Assembly: GCA_020041925.1 (NCBI GenBank)
Contig: CP083409.1
Source: Faucicola osloensis_D
GTDB taxonomy: Bacteria; Pseudomonadota; Gammaproteobacteria; Pseudomonadales; Moraxellaceae
DNA length: 64,000 nt
Direction: 5' to 3' (one strand)
Under the pieces are notes generated by a model, which worked only from the letters and a program-made list of their open reading frames with translations, was not told the DNA's origin and did not search any database. Of this stretch, positions 35,131-44,095 are shown piece by piece. Each line of letters starts with the position of its first letter. Within the stretch, counting starts at the first letter, position 1. Position numbers and translations under genes: made by a program.

Positions 35131-35519
35131 TAGAACATCACCCATACAAATGAACCCACAACCCAAAGCGCTGCAAGTACAAAGCCAATGAATGTCGCAG
35201 TGCGACCACTGTTTAATTCTTCATTCATGCCCATGTCGGCAAATAAATGTTTGAAACCCATCACAAAATGGTAGCCTAATGCAGCCACAAAGATCCAAGC
35301 CAAAAACTTCACCAAGGGGCTAGTGAAAATATCTGCAAAGCCTTCAGCACTGGCAAGCGACGTTTGAAAAATCCATAACATCACAGGAATTAAGAGAAAT
35401 AGCACCACACCAGAAACACGGTGGGTAATTGAAGCCAAAGCAATTGGGTTTTTTGAATTAACATTAATTACTTGGCTTAAAGGAAGGTCAATCGGTCGGT
35501 TGCTTTTCACAGCGGGCAT
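35130..35519 (-). CDS. sdhC: Succinate dehydrogenase cytochrome b556 subunit SdhC
   Basis: 129 residues with three membrane segments. NRPIDLPLSQVI begins the protein; SITHRVSGVVLFLLIPVML carries the conserved His-Arg-x-Ser-Gly of the quinone site. YHFVMGFKHLFADMG carries the haem-ligand His. With SdhD it anchors SdhAB and reduces ubiquinone. It is the first gene of sdhCDAB; its promoter lies in the 781-bp region shared with gltA. Confidence 0.95.
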   Translation of the reverse strand: MPAVKSNRPIDLPLSQVINVNSKNPIALASITHRVSGVVLFLLIPVMLWIFQTSLASAEGFADIFTSPLVKFLAWIFVAALGYHFVMGFKHLFADMGMNEELNSGRTATFIGFVLAALWVVGSFVWVMF

Positions 35520-36300
35520 CCTTTATTCGCAGTTATAACTTACCTGTGTTATCGCTATGCCAATATCCAAAATATCAAGCACGAACTTCAAATCACTTGC
35601 AGGATTTGATGAATCACATAGCCTGTCAAAAAACAGGTAAATCGAAGATAAGGAATAGCTAGCGTACTTTGGATTATTCACATAATAGATAGTTATTAGC
35701 CGCAAACCTAATCGTATCTCACAATTAAAAACTAATAAGTTACCAACTAATAATCGACAAAAAGCCACCCACAATTTACTTTTTAATTTTGTTAAATCAC
35801 AAAGCTAAAAAGTAAATTATGTTTAGCAAATATTAATAATACAAAGCTAGCCACCAGTAAAATTTTTATAATTATAAGAGTCTTTGATTACAAATACAAA
35901 CAAAAACAGAAAAAAAAACCATCTTTTATCAAACCACTGTAGCGCACTATTAAAATTCAGAAATAATTTGATAAGATTGCGCGTTTTGAGACTCATTTAT
36001 CTAGATATTTAACCGCATCAAGGGTTGATAGAATATCAGTAGCAGAGAGCATAGTTTTACTTAACTCCTGTTAATTATAACTAACTGTTTGTACGCGTCA
36101 GGCGTAAATTTACTTTCATTTTTGGCAAAAATGCTGTTAATATAGATATGTTTTAGTTTTGGGTTTTCGCTATTTTTTCGCTATTAATAAAGTCGCCCTG
36201 CACGTCTCTGTGTGGCTGGGCAGTCACCTATCCTTGTCATTGCGCCAATGCATTTGAGCAAGTATAGGTCTTCTTTTTTTTACACGTCTGAGAGGATTTT
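35520..36300. promoter_or_regulatory. Divergent sdhC-gltA control region
   Basis: 781 bp between two divergent TCA-cycle operons with no convincing gene; an 83-codon frame at 35523-35774 has no family features. Besides the 13-bp inverted repeat at 35773-35818, a looser pair TTATCAAA (35926-35933) / TTTGATAA (35967-35974) is present. The region is AT-rich and must contain both promoters. I could not pick out single -35/-10 boxes confidently. Confidence 0.65.
35773..35818. promoter_or_regulatory. Perfect 13-bp inverted repeat upstream of sdhC
   Basis: AATTTACTTTTTA (35773-35785) and TAAAAAGTAAATT (35806-35818) are exact complements with a 20-bp spacer, so half-site centres are about 33 bp apart. 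It may be a regulator site or a leader hairpin of the sdh transcript. Confidence 0.7.
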
Positions 36301-37587
36301 ATGTCAGAGAAAGACAATATTGCAACCTTGCACGTCAATGGCCAGGACTATGAGCTTCCTATCATTGAAGGAACATTAGGCGATCCTGTACTCGATATTA
36401 AGGCCGTACCCCAAGCTGGTTTTTGGACATACGATCCAGGTTTCATGTCAACCGCTTCCACTGAATCAAAAATCACCTTCATTGATGGTGACAAAGGTAT
36501 CTTATTACACCGTGGTTACCCAATTGACCAATTAGCTGATAAAGCAGAATACTTAGAAGTTGCGTATGCACTCATTCATGGTGAATTACCCAATGCTGAG
36601 CAAAAAGCTGACTTCTACGAAAAAGTTCGTAAACATTCAATGGTAAATGACCAATTACGTCGTTTCTTTGAAGGTTTCCGCCGTGACGCTCATCCGATGG
36701 CGATTATGGTTGGTGTGATGGGTGCATTATCTGCGTTCTACCACAACAATCTTGATGTGAGCAAACAAGACCATCGTGAAATCACTGCGATTCGTTTGAT
36801 TGCTAAAGTGCCTACCATCGCCGCCATGTGCTACAAATATAGCAATGGTCAACCATTCATGTATCCGCGTAATGATTTAAACTACGCTGAAAACTTCTTA
36901 TACATGATGTTTGCAACCCCAGCGGATGTTAACTATAAAGTCAACCCAATCCTTGCAAAAGCGATGGACAAAATCTTTACGTTACATGCTGACCACGAAC
37001 AAAACGCCTCGACGTCAACTGTACGTCTAGCAGGTTCTACGGGCGCCAACCCATACGCTTGTATCGCAGCAGGTATTGCGGCTCTTTGGGGACCTGCGCA
37101 CGGTGGTGCCAACGAAGCTGTACTTAAAATGCTGGATGAAATCGGCAGCGTAGACAACGTTGACGAATTCATGGAAAAAGTAAAACGTAAAGAAGTGAAA
37201 TTGATGGGCTTTGGTCACCGTGTTTATAAAAACTTTGACCCACGCGCCAAAGTAATGAAAGAAACTTGTGACGAAGTATTGGGCGAGCTTGGCATCAAAG
37301 ATCCACAACTTGAACTTGCGATGAAACTTGAACAAATCGCCTTGAATGACCCGTACTTTAAAGAGCGTAACCTATATCCAAATGTTGACTTCTACTCAGG
37401 TATCATTCTAAAAGCCATCGGTATTCCAACCTCTATGTTTACCGTAATCTTTGCTTTAGCACGTACTTCTGGTTGGATCAGCCACTGGTTAGAAATGCAC
37501 TCTGCACCTTACAAAATCGGTCGTCCACGTCAGTTATATACTGGCTACACACAACGTGATTTTGTGGCTGTTGAAGACCGCGATTAA
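36301..37587 (+). CDS. gltA: Citrate synthase, type I (hexameric)
   Basis: 428 residues, like E. coli GltA. The N-terminal beta domain (about 1-60) is typical of the NADH-sensitive hexameric type. The active site includes GVMGALSAFYHNNLD, the His in LHADHEQNASTSTVRLAGSTG, LWGPAHGGANEAVLKML, and the Asp/Arg in MGFGHRVYKNFDPRA. It condenses oxaloacetate and acetyl-CoA. It is monocistronic, divergent from sdhC and closed by a terminator. Its start has a GAGAGGA ribosome site six bases upstream. Confidence 0.98.
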   Translation: MSEKDNIATLHVNGQDYELPIIEGTLGDPVLDIKAVPQAGFWTYDPGFMSTASTESKITFIDGDKGILLHRGYPIDQLADKAEYLEVAYALIHGELPNAEQKADFYEKVRKHSMVNDQLRRFFEGFRRDAHPMAIMVGVMGALSAFYHNNLDVSKQDHREITAIRLIAKVPTIAAMCYKYSNGQPFMYPRNDLNYAENFLYMMFATPADVNYKVNPILAKAMDKIFTLHADHEQNASTSTVRLAGSTGANPYACIAAGIAALWGPAHGGANEAVLKMLDEIGSVDNVDEFMEKVKRKEVKLMGFGHRVYKNFDPRAKVMKETCDEVLGELGIKDPQLELAMKLEQIALNDPYFKERNLYPNVDFYSGIILKAIGIPTSMFTVIFALARTSGWISHWLEMHSAPYKIGRPRQLYTGYTQRDFVAVEDRD

Positions 37588-37603
37588 GCCCATACGTCAA
37601 ACC

Positions 37604-37632
37604 AAAAAACCCAGTGCACAACTGGGTTTTTT
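37604..37632. terminator. Intrinsic terminator of gltA
   Basis: AAAAAACCCAGT and ACTGGGTTTTTT pair around a 5-nt loop, 16 bp after the gltA stop. It has A and T runs on both sides and could act in either direction. Confidence 0.93.
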
Positions 37633-37651
37633 ATTGAGTATAATTTAATAA

Positions 37652-37679
37652 TAAAAAAGGACGTCTTATGACGCCCTTT
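37652..37679 (-). terminator. Intrinsic terminator of nfuA
   Basis: Minus-strand stem AAAGGGCGTC / GACGTCCTTT with loop AUAA and one G-U pair, followed by further U. It lies 66 bp after the nfuA stop and faces the gltA terminator. Confidence 0.82.
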
Positions 37680-37744
37680 CTTGAATTACCCTTTCTTTAA
37701 TCAAGTGTCACTTGAATTAAGTATCACTTGCCAATCTCTTCACC

Positions 37745-38362
37745 TTACTTATAAAACGCATTGGCAGTATACGTATGGTCGGTCTCATCAATCACTTGGG
37801 TTAATTCTGGTATTTGCTGTTTTAGCGAGACTTCAACCCCTTGTTTTAGCGTCATATCAACTGCAGAGCAGCCTTGACAGCCGCCGCCAAATTTGAGCAC
37901 GGCGGTGATACCAACCCCTTCTTCATGTACCAAATCCACCAATTGCACGTTACCCCCATGCGCCGCTAGATTTGGATTGATTTCCGAAGACAACACGTAA
38001 TTGATACGTTCCTCTAGGCTCGCATTTTCACCCAGTTTTGGCACTTTTGAGTTGGGCGCACGGAATGTCAATTGACCGCCAAAACGGTCTTTATTGTAAT
38101 CAATCACCGCATCTTCAAGATAAGGAATAGACGGGGTATCTATATAAGCGGTGAATGTCTCATAATCCAATTTTAAATCGTCAGGATTGTGTTCATCTGG
38201 CTGGCTATATGACATACAGCATTCTGCTCGTGGCGTGCCTGGATGTTCAACAAAAATACGTACGCCGATGCCGTCAGTATTTTGTTTTGCCAACAAATCA
38301 GTCAGATAGCCTTGCGCTGAATCGGTAATTTTGATATTTGTGGTTTTTTCTGTATCGCTCAT
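37745..38362 (-). CDS. nfuA: Fe-S biogenesis protein NfuA
   Basis: 205 residues. An N-terminal degenerate A-type carrier domain (about 8-110, with AQGYLTDLLAKQ and IGVRIFVEHPGTP) is joined to a C-terminal Nfu domain with the cluster-binding CxxC in GGGCQGCSAVDMTLKQGVE. NfuA carries a 4Fe-4S cluster and delivers it to targets such as aconitase and lipoyl synthase. It is convergent with gltA and transcribed alone. Confidence 0.96.
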   Translation of the reverse strand: MSDTEKTTNIKITDSAQGYLTDLLAKQNTDGIGVRIFVEHPGTPRAECCMSYSQPDEHNPDDLKLDYETFTAYIDTPSIPYLEDAVIDYNKDRFGGQLTFRAPNSKVPKLGENASLEERINYVLSSEINPNLAAHGGNVQLVDLVHEEGVGITAVLKFGGGCQGCSAVDMTLKQGVEVSLKQQIPELTQVIDETDHTYTANAFYK

Positions 38363-38646
38363 ATGTCACCCTAGCTTGTCATCAATTTTTACCCATATTT
38401 TAGCATAAACTTGAGTAATTTACTCGGATTTTATTGGGGGTGATTTTTTGGCTTATCAAGGGTCGTCACAATATTTTTTAGCTAAGCCAAAACTTCAATC
38501 TAGCCACTATCTTTAACCAAAAATAACTTGGCATTGGTTAAAAGTTTAGGCAAGATAGTTAAAAAAACATGCTTTATCACCGAACTTTATTACCAAAACG
38601 CTATTGGATAGACCGAGGGCGTTATCATTCGCAAGGAGTTTGCGTC

Positions 38647-39750
38647 ATGCCAAATAAAACGACTGACACTATCACGTTTACTAAAAACGACGTTACCGAA
38701 GATAAAGGGCGTTTTAGCACACCCAAAAATAAAAAAGGCTATCAATATGATTATTTGGTATTTATCGGGCGTTTTCAGCCGTTTCATTTAGGTCATAAAT
38801 CGGTTGTCGATGAAGCATTAAAGCTTGCTGAAAATGTGATTATGCTCATTGGCTCTGCCAATTTGCCAAGTAGTATCCGCAATAGCTTTAGTGTCGAAGC
38901 GCGTAGCCAAATGATTTTAGGTGCCTTTGACAAAAAAGATGCCAAACGTATTCATTGTGTCGGTTTGGATGATGCCTTATACAATGACACAAAATGGCTT
39001 CAATACGTGCAACAGTGCGTGAAGTCGGTTACCGGTGATTTAAACGCCAATATTGGTCTAATTGGACATTCAAAAGACAGCTCATCGTATTACTTGTCAC
39101 TTTTTCCAAATTGGCAGTCGGTGGCTGTGCCGAATTTCCATGAGTTGTCTGCCACGCCAATCCGCGAAGGCTTTTTGCTTGGTGCTGATCCGTTAACCGA
39201 TACAGTACCGCAATCGACAGCCGATGTCATGAAGGCATTTAAAAAGACCGAAGCATTTAAGCGTCTACACGAAGAGGCTGGCTTCATTGATAAATATAAA
39301 AAACAATGGGAATCAAGCCCCTACCCGCCCACCTTTATGACGGTTGATGCCGTAGTCATTCAATCAGGACACATTTTATTGGTCGAGCGTCGTGGTATGC
39401 CAGGTCAAGGACTATGGGCATTGCCTGGTGGCTTTATCGACCCTAAAGAGACGCTATTTGACGCCTGTATTCGTGAGCTACGTGAAGAGACTCGGTTAAA
39501 AGTACCTGAAGCGGTTCTGCGCGGCTCACGCCATAGTCAACATACCTTTGATGACCCGTATCGCTCAGCTCGTGGTCGCACCATCACCCAAGCGTTTTAC
39601 TTTGTGCTCAAAAACGACCCCAAAGGCTTACCGTCGGTGAAAGGTGGCGATGATGCCAAAAAAGCGTTTTGGCTACCCTTGGCTGAATTAAGAGCCGATA
39701 GACTGTTTGAAGACCATTATGCCATTATTTGTAAAATGGTGGGTCTCTGA
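38647..39750 (+). CDS. nadM: Bifunctional NMN adenylyltransferase / Nudix hydrolase
   Basis: 367 residues from the ATG at 38647, chosen because AAGGAG lies nine bases upstream. The N-terminal domain (about 30-215) is a NadM-type nucleotidyltransferase with GRFQPFHLGH (41-50), where the HxGH motif binds ATP, and the later FHELSATPIREG. The C-terminal domain (about 230-367) is a Nudix hydrolase with GGFIDPKETLF...RELREET, a full Nudix box. It joins NMN and ATP to make NAD; the Nudix half probably acts on ADP-ribose. nadV follows after 69 bp, giving a two-gene NAD salvage route from nicotinamide. Confidence 0.95.
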   Translation: MPNKTTDTITFTKNDVTEDKGRFSTPKNKKGYQYDYLVFIGRFQPFHLGHKSVVDEALKLAENVIMLIGSANLPSSIRNSFSVEARSQMILGAFDKKDAKRIHCVGLDDALYNDTKWLQYVQQCVKSVTGDLNANIGLIGHSKDSSSYYLSLFPNWQSVAVPNFHELSATPIREGFLLGADPLTDTVPQSTADVMKAFKKTEAFKRLHEEAGFIDKYKKQWESSPYPPTFMTVDAVVIQSGHILLVERRGMPGQGLWALPGGFIDPKETLFDACIRELREETRLKVPEAVLRGSRHSQHTFDDPYRSARGRTITQAFYFVLKNDPKGLPSVKGGDDAKKAFWLPLAELRADRLFEDHYAIICKMVGL

Positions 39751-39819
39751 TTTTTTCCCGCCAAACTGATAGACGGTTTGGTTTTAACCTGCGCAAGCAA
39801 TCACCAGAGGAGTTCTGTG

Positions 39820-41226
39820 ATGTTTAGTCAAAATTTTGACAATTTTATTTTAAATACCGATAGCTATAAGACGTCGCATTGGCTGCAATACCCGCCAAAT
39901 ACCGAGTACGTATCTAGCTATATTGAAGCGCGTGGCGGCAATAGTAACTTTGAAAATGTGCTATTTTTTGGTCTACAAGCTTTTTTAAAACAGTATCTTA
40001 CCAAACCCATTACCGACGCTGATATAGATGAAGCCAAAGTGCTACTTGCGGCTCATGGCGTACCGTTTAATGAAGCAGGCTGGCGACAATTAGTCGCCAA
40101 ACATGGGGGTCTATTACCACTTCGCATTCAAGCGATACCAGAAGGTATGGTGGTACCAACAGGTCAAGTATTGTGTCAGGTGGTGAATACCGACCCTGAG
40201 TTTTACTGGTTGACGAGCTATATTGAAACTACGCTATTGCGCGCTATTTGGTATCCTAGCACAGTGGCAAGCCTTTCTTATTATTGTAAACAAATCATCA
40301 AAGCAGGCTTGGAAAAATCGGCAGATAACTTAAATAATCTACCGTTTAAATTGCATGATTTTGGCGCCCGTGGGGTGTCTAGCCTTGAATCGGCTGCACT
40401 TGGTGCTCTTGCTCACTTGGTTAACTTTTCGGGTACGGATACCTTAAGCGCGATTGTGGCTGCCAATCGTTGGTATGGTATGCAAAATGACATGACGGCT
40501 TTTTCCATTCCCGCAGCAGAACATAGCACCATGACCACTTGGGGTCGTGAGCATGAAGCGGATGCCTATGGCAATATGATTGCCAAATTTGGCGGTGAAG
40601 GTAAAACCTTTGCGGTGGTGAGTGATAGCTACGATTTATGGAATGCCATTGATAATATCTGGGGCGGTGAGCTAAAAGAAAAAGTGGCGCAAACAGGCGG
40701 CACATTAGTTATTCGCCCTGATAGTGGCGATCCGATTAAAGTGGTTCGTGAAGCCTTACAGCGCCTTGCAGCAAAATTTGGCACTACCACCAACTCAAAA
40801 GGCTATAAGTTACTGCCGAGCTATGTGCGACTCATCCAAGGGGATGGTATTAACCCCACTAGCATGGGTAAAATAATTGATGCGGTGATTAAAGCAGGCT
40901 TTAGTAGTGACAATATCACCTTTGGGATGGGTGGCGGGCTACTGCAACAAGTCAACCGCGATACCTTGAATTTTGCCATGAAGACCAGCAGCGCACGGGT
41001 GGACGGTTTTTGGCGAGACGTGTATAAAGACCCAATTACCAGTGTGAGCAAACGCAGCAAACGCGGGCGTTTAGCCTTGGTCAAACATCAGGGTAGTTAT
41101 ATGACGCTGCGTGAAGATGAACTTGCTGAGCAAAATAATTTGTTGCAGGATGTATTTTTGAACGGTGATTTACTAGTTGATGATACGCTGATTGCGATTC
41201 GTCAACGCTCATCGGTAAAATCATAA
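39820..41226 (+). CDS. nadV: Nicotinamide phosphoribosyltransferase NadV
   Basis: 468 residues from the ATG at 39820, which has GAGGAG upstream; earlier codons in the frame are not family-like. Family features: NFILNTDSYKTSHWLQYPP, SYIEARGG, LHDFGARGVSSLESAALGALAHLVNFSGTDT, VIRPDSGDPIKVV, LIQGDGINPTS and FGMGGGLLQQVNRDTL. These are shared with human NAMPT and bacterial NadV. It makes NMN from nicotinamide and PRPP, which nadM converts to NAD. It ends before a convergent coaE with a hairpin between. Confidence 0.96.
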   Translation: MFSQNFDNFILNTDSYKTSHWLQYPPNTEYVSSYIEARGGNSNFENVLFFGLQAFLKQYLTKPITDADIDEAKVLLAAHGVPFNEAGWRQLVAKHGGLLPLRIQAIPEGMVVPTGQVLCQVVNTDPEFYWLTSYIETTLLRAIWYPSTVASLSYYCKQIIKAGLEKSADNLNNLPFKLHDFGARGVSSLESAALGALAHLVNFSGTDTLSAIVAANRWYGMQNDMTAFSIPAAEHSTMTTWGREHEADAYGNMIAKFGGEGKTFAVVSDSYDLWNAIDNIWGGELKEKVAQTGGTLVIRPDSGDPIKVVREALQRLAAKFGTTTNSKGYKLLPSYVRLIQGDGINPTSMGKIIDAVIKAGFSSDNITFGMGGGLLQQVNRDTLNFAMKTSSARVDGFWRDVYKDPITSVSKRSKRGRLALVKHQGSYMTLREDELAEQNNLLQDVFLNGDLLVDDTLIAIRQRSSVKS

Positions 41227-41248
41227 TTTAACTTGTCGCAATCTCAAC

Positions 41249-41269
41249 AGCCGTCTTAATCAGACGGCT
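41249..41269. terminator. Hairpin between nadV and coaE
   Basis: AGCCGTCT (41249-41256) and AGACGGCT (41262-41269) are exact complements with a 5-nt loop, placed between two convergent genes. The U run is weak on both strands, so termination strength is uncertain. Confidence 0.65.
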
Positions 41270-41283
41270 TGTTATCTTTAGCG

Positions 41284-41892
41284 CTAATTGACCCCTGCCA
41301 TTGCCAAATATTTTTGGTGCAACTGTTCAAGTTTTAAATACAAATCGTCTAAGCTACCATTGTTGTCGACAATGTCATCGGCTTGTCTGAGCCTGTCATG
41401 ACGCGACAGTTGATTTGCCATGATATTTTGAATACGTTCAGGTGTTTGACAATCACGCTGAGTGGCGCGCTCAATCTGCAAGAACTCATGACTATCGACC
41501 ACCAAGACTCGTTCACACAGATTGGCTAACCCTGCTTCGGATGCTTCTAACAGCAAGGGTGCTACCAAAATTACATAGGGCGACTGGGCAGTTGCTAGTA
41601 ATTCTTTGGCACGGCTGCGAATGGCAGGATGGGTAATTTGTTCTAAATCCATTAACGCTTGCGCACTGCCAAATACATGCTCTCGCATGGCACGACGATT
41701 AAGCTCACCTGCCTCATCAATTACCCAGTCACCAAATTTGGCGATGATTTTTTTTAGCGTTGGTGAATCTTTGGCAACGACGTCACGTGCCAATACATCG
41801 GCATCAATAATGACAATTCCATGCTCAGCAAACCAACCGCTCACTTGTGATTTACCACTACCGATGCCACCTGTAAGCCCCACTACCAACAT
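41284..41892 (-). CDS. coaE: Dephospho-CoA kinase
   Basis: 202 residues from the ATG at 41892, which is preceded by AAGGAGGGG. The frame is open 23 codons further into pilD, but MLVVGLTGGIGSGKS is the normal start with the P-loop. DADVLARDVV holds substrate contacts, ITHPAIR and LVAPLLLEA follow, and VVDSHEFLQIERATQRD has the lid Arg. It phosphorylates dephospho-CoA at the last step of CoA synthesis. It sits downstream of pilBCD as in Pseudomonas and Acinetobacter; the usual yacG is not seen. Confidence 0.96.
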   Translation of the reverse strand: MLVVGLTGGIGSGKSQVSGWFAEHGIVIIDADVLARDVVAKDSPTLKKIIAKFGDWVIDEAGELNRRAMREHVFGSAQALMDLEQITHPAIRSRAKELLATAQSPYVILVAPLLLEASEAGLANLCERVLVVDSHEFLQIERATQRDCQTPERIQNIMANQLSRHDRLRQADDIVDNNGSLDDLYLKLEQLHQKYLAMAGVN

Positions 41893-41936
41893 AGCAACCC
41901 CTCCTTGATTCACGGATAATTGACCCATAAATGACG

Positions 41937-42812
41937 TCATGACATTTTGCCTAGATACCACGACATTATTGATTGCCCATACAAAAGTGCTATCATGCCG
42001 GCAATGGCGATATAGGGTCCAAATGCAAAAGGTTTGCTTTCACCTGAGCGCTTCATCAATATCACACCCACAACCGAGCCGACAAACGCAGATAAAAGCA
42101 CAATGAAGGGTAGCATCAAAGGCCCTAGCCAAGCCCCCAAAGCCGCTAATAATTTAAAATCGCCATGCCCCATCCCGTGTTTGCCTGTGATAAGCAAAAA
42201 CAATTGGTAGACAATCCACAGGCATAAAAACCCAAACACATAGCCAAAAATAGCCGCTGTGGGACTGACAAACAAGCCAAAGGCATTGACGAATAATCCT
42301 AATCCCGCTAATGGCAATGTAAATCGGTCAGGTAACAGTTGGGTATCAAAATCAATGCCTGTCAAAACGACTAATGTCCATGTGAGTCCCAATCCTGCCA
42401 GCGCTTGCCAAGTAACGCCAAATTTCATAACAACCAGCACAGACAAAATAGCGGTGATGATTTCTACAAGCGGATAACGATAACTAATGGCGTGATGACA
42501 CTGACTGCATTTCCCTTTTAGCAGTAGCCAGCTAATAACAGGCATATTTTCAAACCAACGTATTGAATGCCCACAATGCGGGCAACGAGAAGCGGGACGG
42601 CTTAAGGTAATGGATTCATGATTGTCAATAACGGTTTCTGGATGGAGCAATAGCTGGCATTCGTTCTTCCACTGCTGCTCCATCATTAACGGCGTGCGAT
42701 AAATCGCCACATTTAAAAAACTACCCACACATAAGCCCAAGATTGATACCATGAGTAAGGTAAGCCATTGAGACTGCTGTAATAATAATACAAAATCTAA
42801 AATCAATGCCAT
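41937..42812 (-). CDS. pilD: Type IV prepilin peptidase / N-methyltransferase PilD
   Basis: 291 residues with about seven membrane segments. The N-terminal cytoplasmic domain has CPHCGHSIRWFENMPVISWL and CSQCHHAIS, the four cysteines of the full-length bifunctional form. The two catalytic aspartates lie in TGIDFDTQLLPD and GHGDFKLLAALGAWLG. It cleaves type IV prepilin and type II pseudopilin leaders and methylates the new N-terminus. It lies 5 bp after pilC and 44 bp before coaE. Confidence 0.96.
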   Translation of the reverse strand: MALILDFVLLLQQSQWLTLLMVSILGLCVGSFLNVAIYRTPLMMEQQWKNECQLLLHPETVIDNHESITLSRPASRCPHCGHSIRWFENMPVISWLLLKGKCSQCHHAISYRYPLVEIITAILSVLVVMKFGVTWQALAGLGLTWTLVVLTGIDFDTQLLPDRFTLPLAGLGLFVNAFGLFVSPTAAIFGYVFGFLCLWIVYQLFLLITGKHGMGHGDFKLLAALGAWLGPLMLPFIVLLSAFVGSVVGVILMKRSGESKPFAFGPYIAIAGMIALLYGQSIMSWYLGKMS

Positions 42813-42817
42813 GATTG

Positions 42818-44041
42818 TTAGCCCACCACCGAGCCCATTTGGAAAATTGGTAGATACATGGCAATCACCAGACCCCCTACCAGTACCCCCAAAACCGCCA
42901 TAATCATCGGTTCCATTAGGCTTGTTAACCCGTCTACGGCGTTATCCACTTCATTTTCATAATAAGTCGCCACTTTATCAAGCATCTCCTCTAGACTACC
43001 TGATTCCTCACCAATACCGACCATTTGGATAGCCATACTGGGAAAAAGATTGGTAGAACGCATCGAAAACTGCAGCTGCTGACCCGTCGCAACATCGCCT
43101 TTAATTTTTTGCGTGGCATTATAAAACACCACATTATTGGTTGCCCCAGCGGTTGAATCTAACGCATCAATCAGCGGCACACCTGCTGCAAAAGTGGTAG
43201 ATAAAGTACGGGAAAAACGTGCAACCACCGCTTGATAAGCAATATTGCCAAAGATTGGTAACTTTAAGGTAAGTCGGTCTAAAAAATCGTTAAAGGGCTT
43301 GCTACGTTTTTTAGCTTCAGAAAAGCCAACAACAGCGCCTGCAATGCTAAATAGCAATAACCACCACCATTTTTGCATCCACTCCGACATATTGACCACC
43401 ATTTGGGTAAACGCGGGTAACTCTGCGCCAAATGAATGGAATAAGTCAGCAAACACTGGTACTACTTTGACCAGCAAAATAATGGTAACGATAATCGCAA
43501 CCACGATAACCGCAATCGGGTATTTCAAGGCTTTTTTAATTTTTGCTTTTAGTAGCTCGCTTTTTTCTTTGTACGTCGCGACACGCTCAAGCATGGTTTC
43601 AAGCGCACCTGATTGCTCACCTGCCTCTACCAATGAACAAAACAGGTCATCAAAATATCTGGGATGTTTGCGAAGCGCCGCAGCAAAGGTGCTACCTGAT
43701 TCCACTTCTGATTTGACACTAAGCACCAACTCTTTCATTGAGGGGTTATCAAGCGCATCTGCAACAATTTCAAACGACTGAGTAAGGGGAACGCCCGCTT
43801 TCATCATTGTAGCCAACTGCCGCACAAAGATAGCAATATCGATTGCCTTGATGCTTTTTTTCATTTGAAAAATAGGCTTGGGTTTTTTCTTAATCGTCTT
43901 GACTTTGATGCCTTGCTTGCGTAGTTGCGCTTTTGCCAGCTCAATATTGCGGCTGGTGGTTTCGCCTTTGACTTTTTCGCCACGGCGATTGACCCCATCA
44001 TAGACAAAGTCTAATAACATTTCTGTTTGGACTTTTGCCAT
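42818..44041 (-). CDS. pilC: Type IV pilus inner membrane platform protein PilC
   Basis: 407 residues, normal for the family, with two GspF domains (about 70-190 and 275-395). Seen: FVRQLATMMKAGVPLTQSFEI, KSEVESGSTFAAALRKHPRYFD, LVEAGEQSGALETMLERVATY in the first domain, and VARFSRTLSTTFAAGVPLIDALDS with MVGIGEESGSLEEMLDKVATYYE in the second. Three membrane segments anchor it. It couples PilB to pilus assembly. It lies 54 bp after pilB. Confidence 0.96.
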   Translation of the reverse strand: MAKVQTEMLLDFVYDGVNRRGEKVKGETTSRNIELAKAQLRKQGIKVKTIKKKPKPIFQMKKSIKAIDIAIFVRQLATMMKAGVPLTQSFEIVADALDNPSMKELVLSVKSEVESGSTFAAALRKHPRYFDDLFCSLVEAGEQSGALETMLERVATYKEKSELLKAKIKKALKYPIAVIVVAIIVTIILLVKVVPVFADLFHSFGAELPAFTQMVVNMSEWMQKWWWLLLFSIAGAVVGFSEAKKRSKPFNDFLDRLTLKLPIFGNIAYQAVVARFSRTLSTTFAAGVPLIDALDSTAGATNNVVFYNATQKIKGDVATGQQLQFSMRSTNLFPSMAIQMVGIGEESGSLEEMLDKVATYYENEVDNAVDGLTSLMEPMIMAVLGVLVGGLVIAMYLPIFQMGSVVG

Positions 44042-44095
44042 ACCCTTCCCCTTAATATCTCAACTAATCTTCAATAAAGACGGATAAAAAACGCC

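Noticed and set aside
35523..35774. 83-codon minus-strand frame upstream of sdhC
   Set aside because: No family features, odd composition, and it fills the sdhC control region; more likely chance.
35520..36300. Specific gltA -35/-10 boxes such as TTGGCA at 36122 or TTGTCA at 36234
   Set aside because: Spacing to any good -10 hexamer is wrong, so no promoter is annotated.
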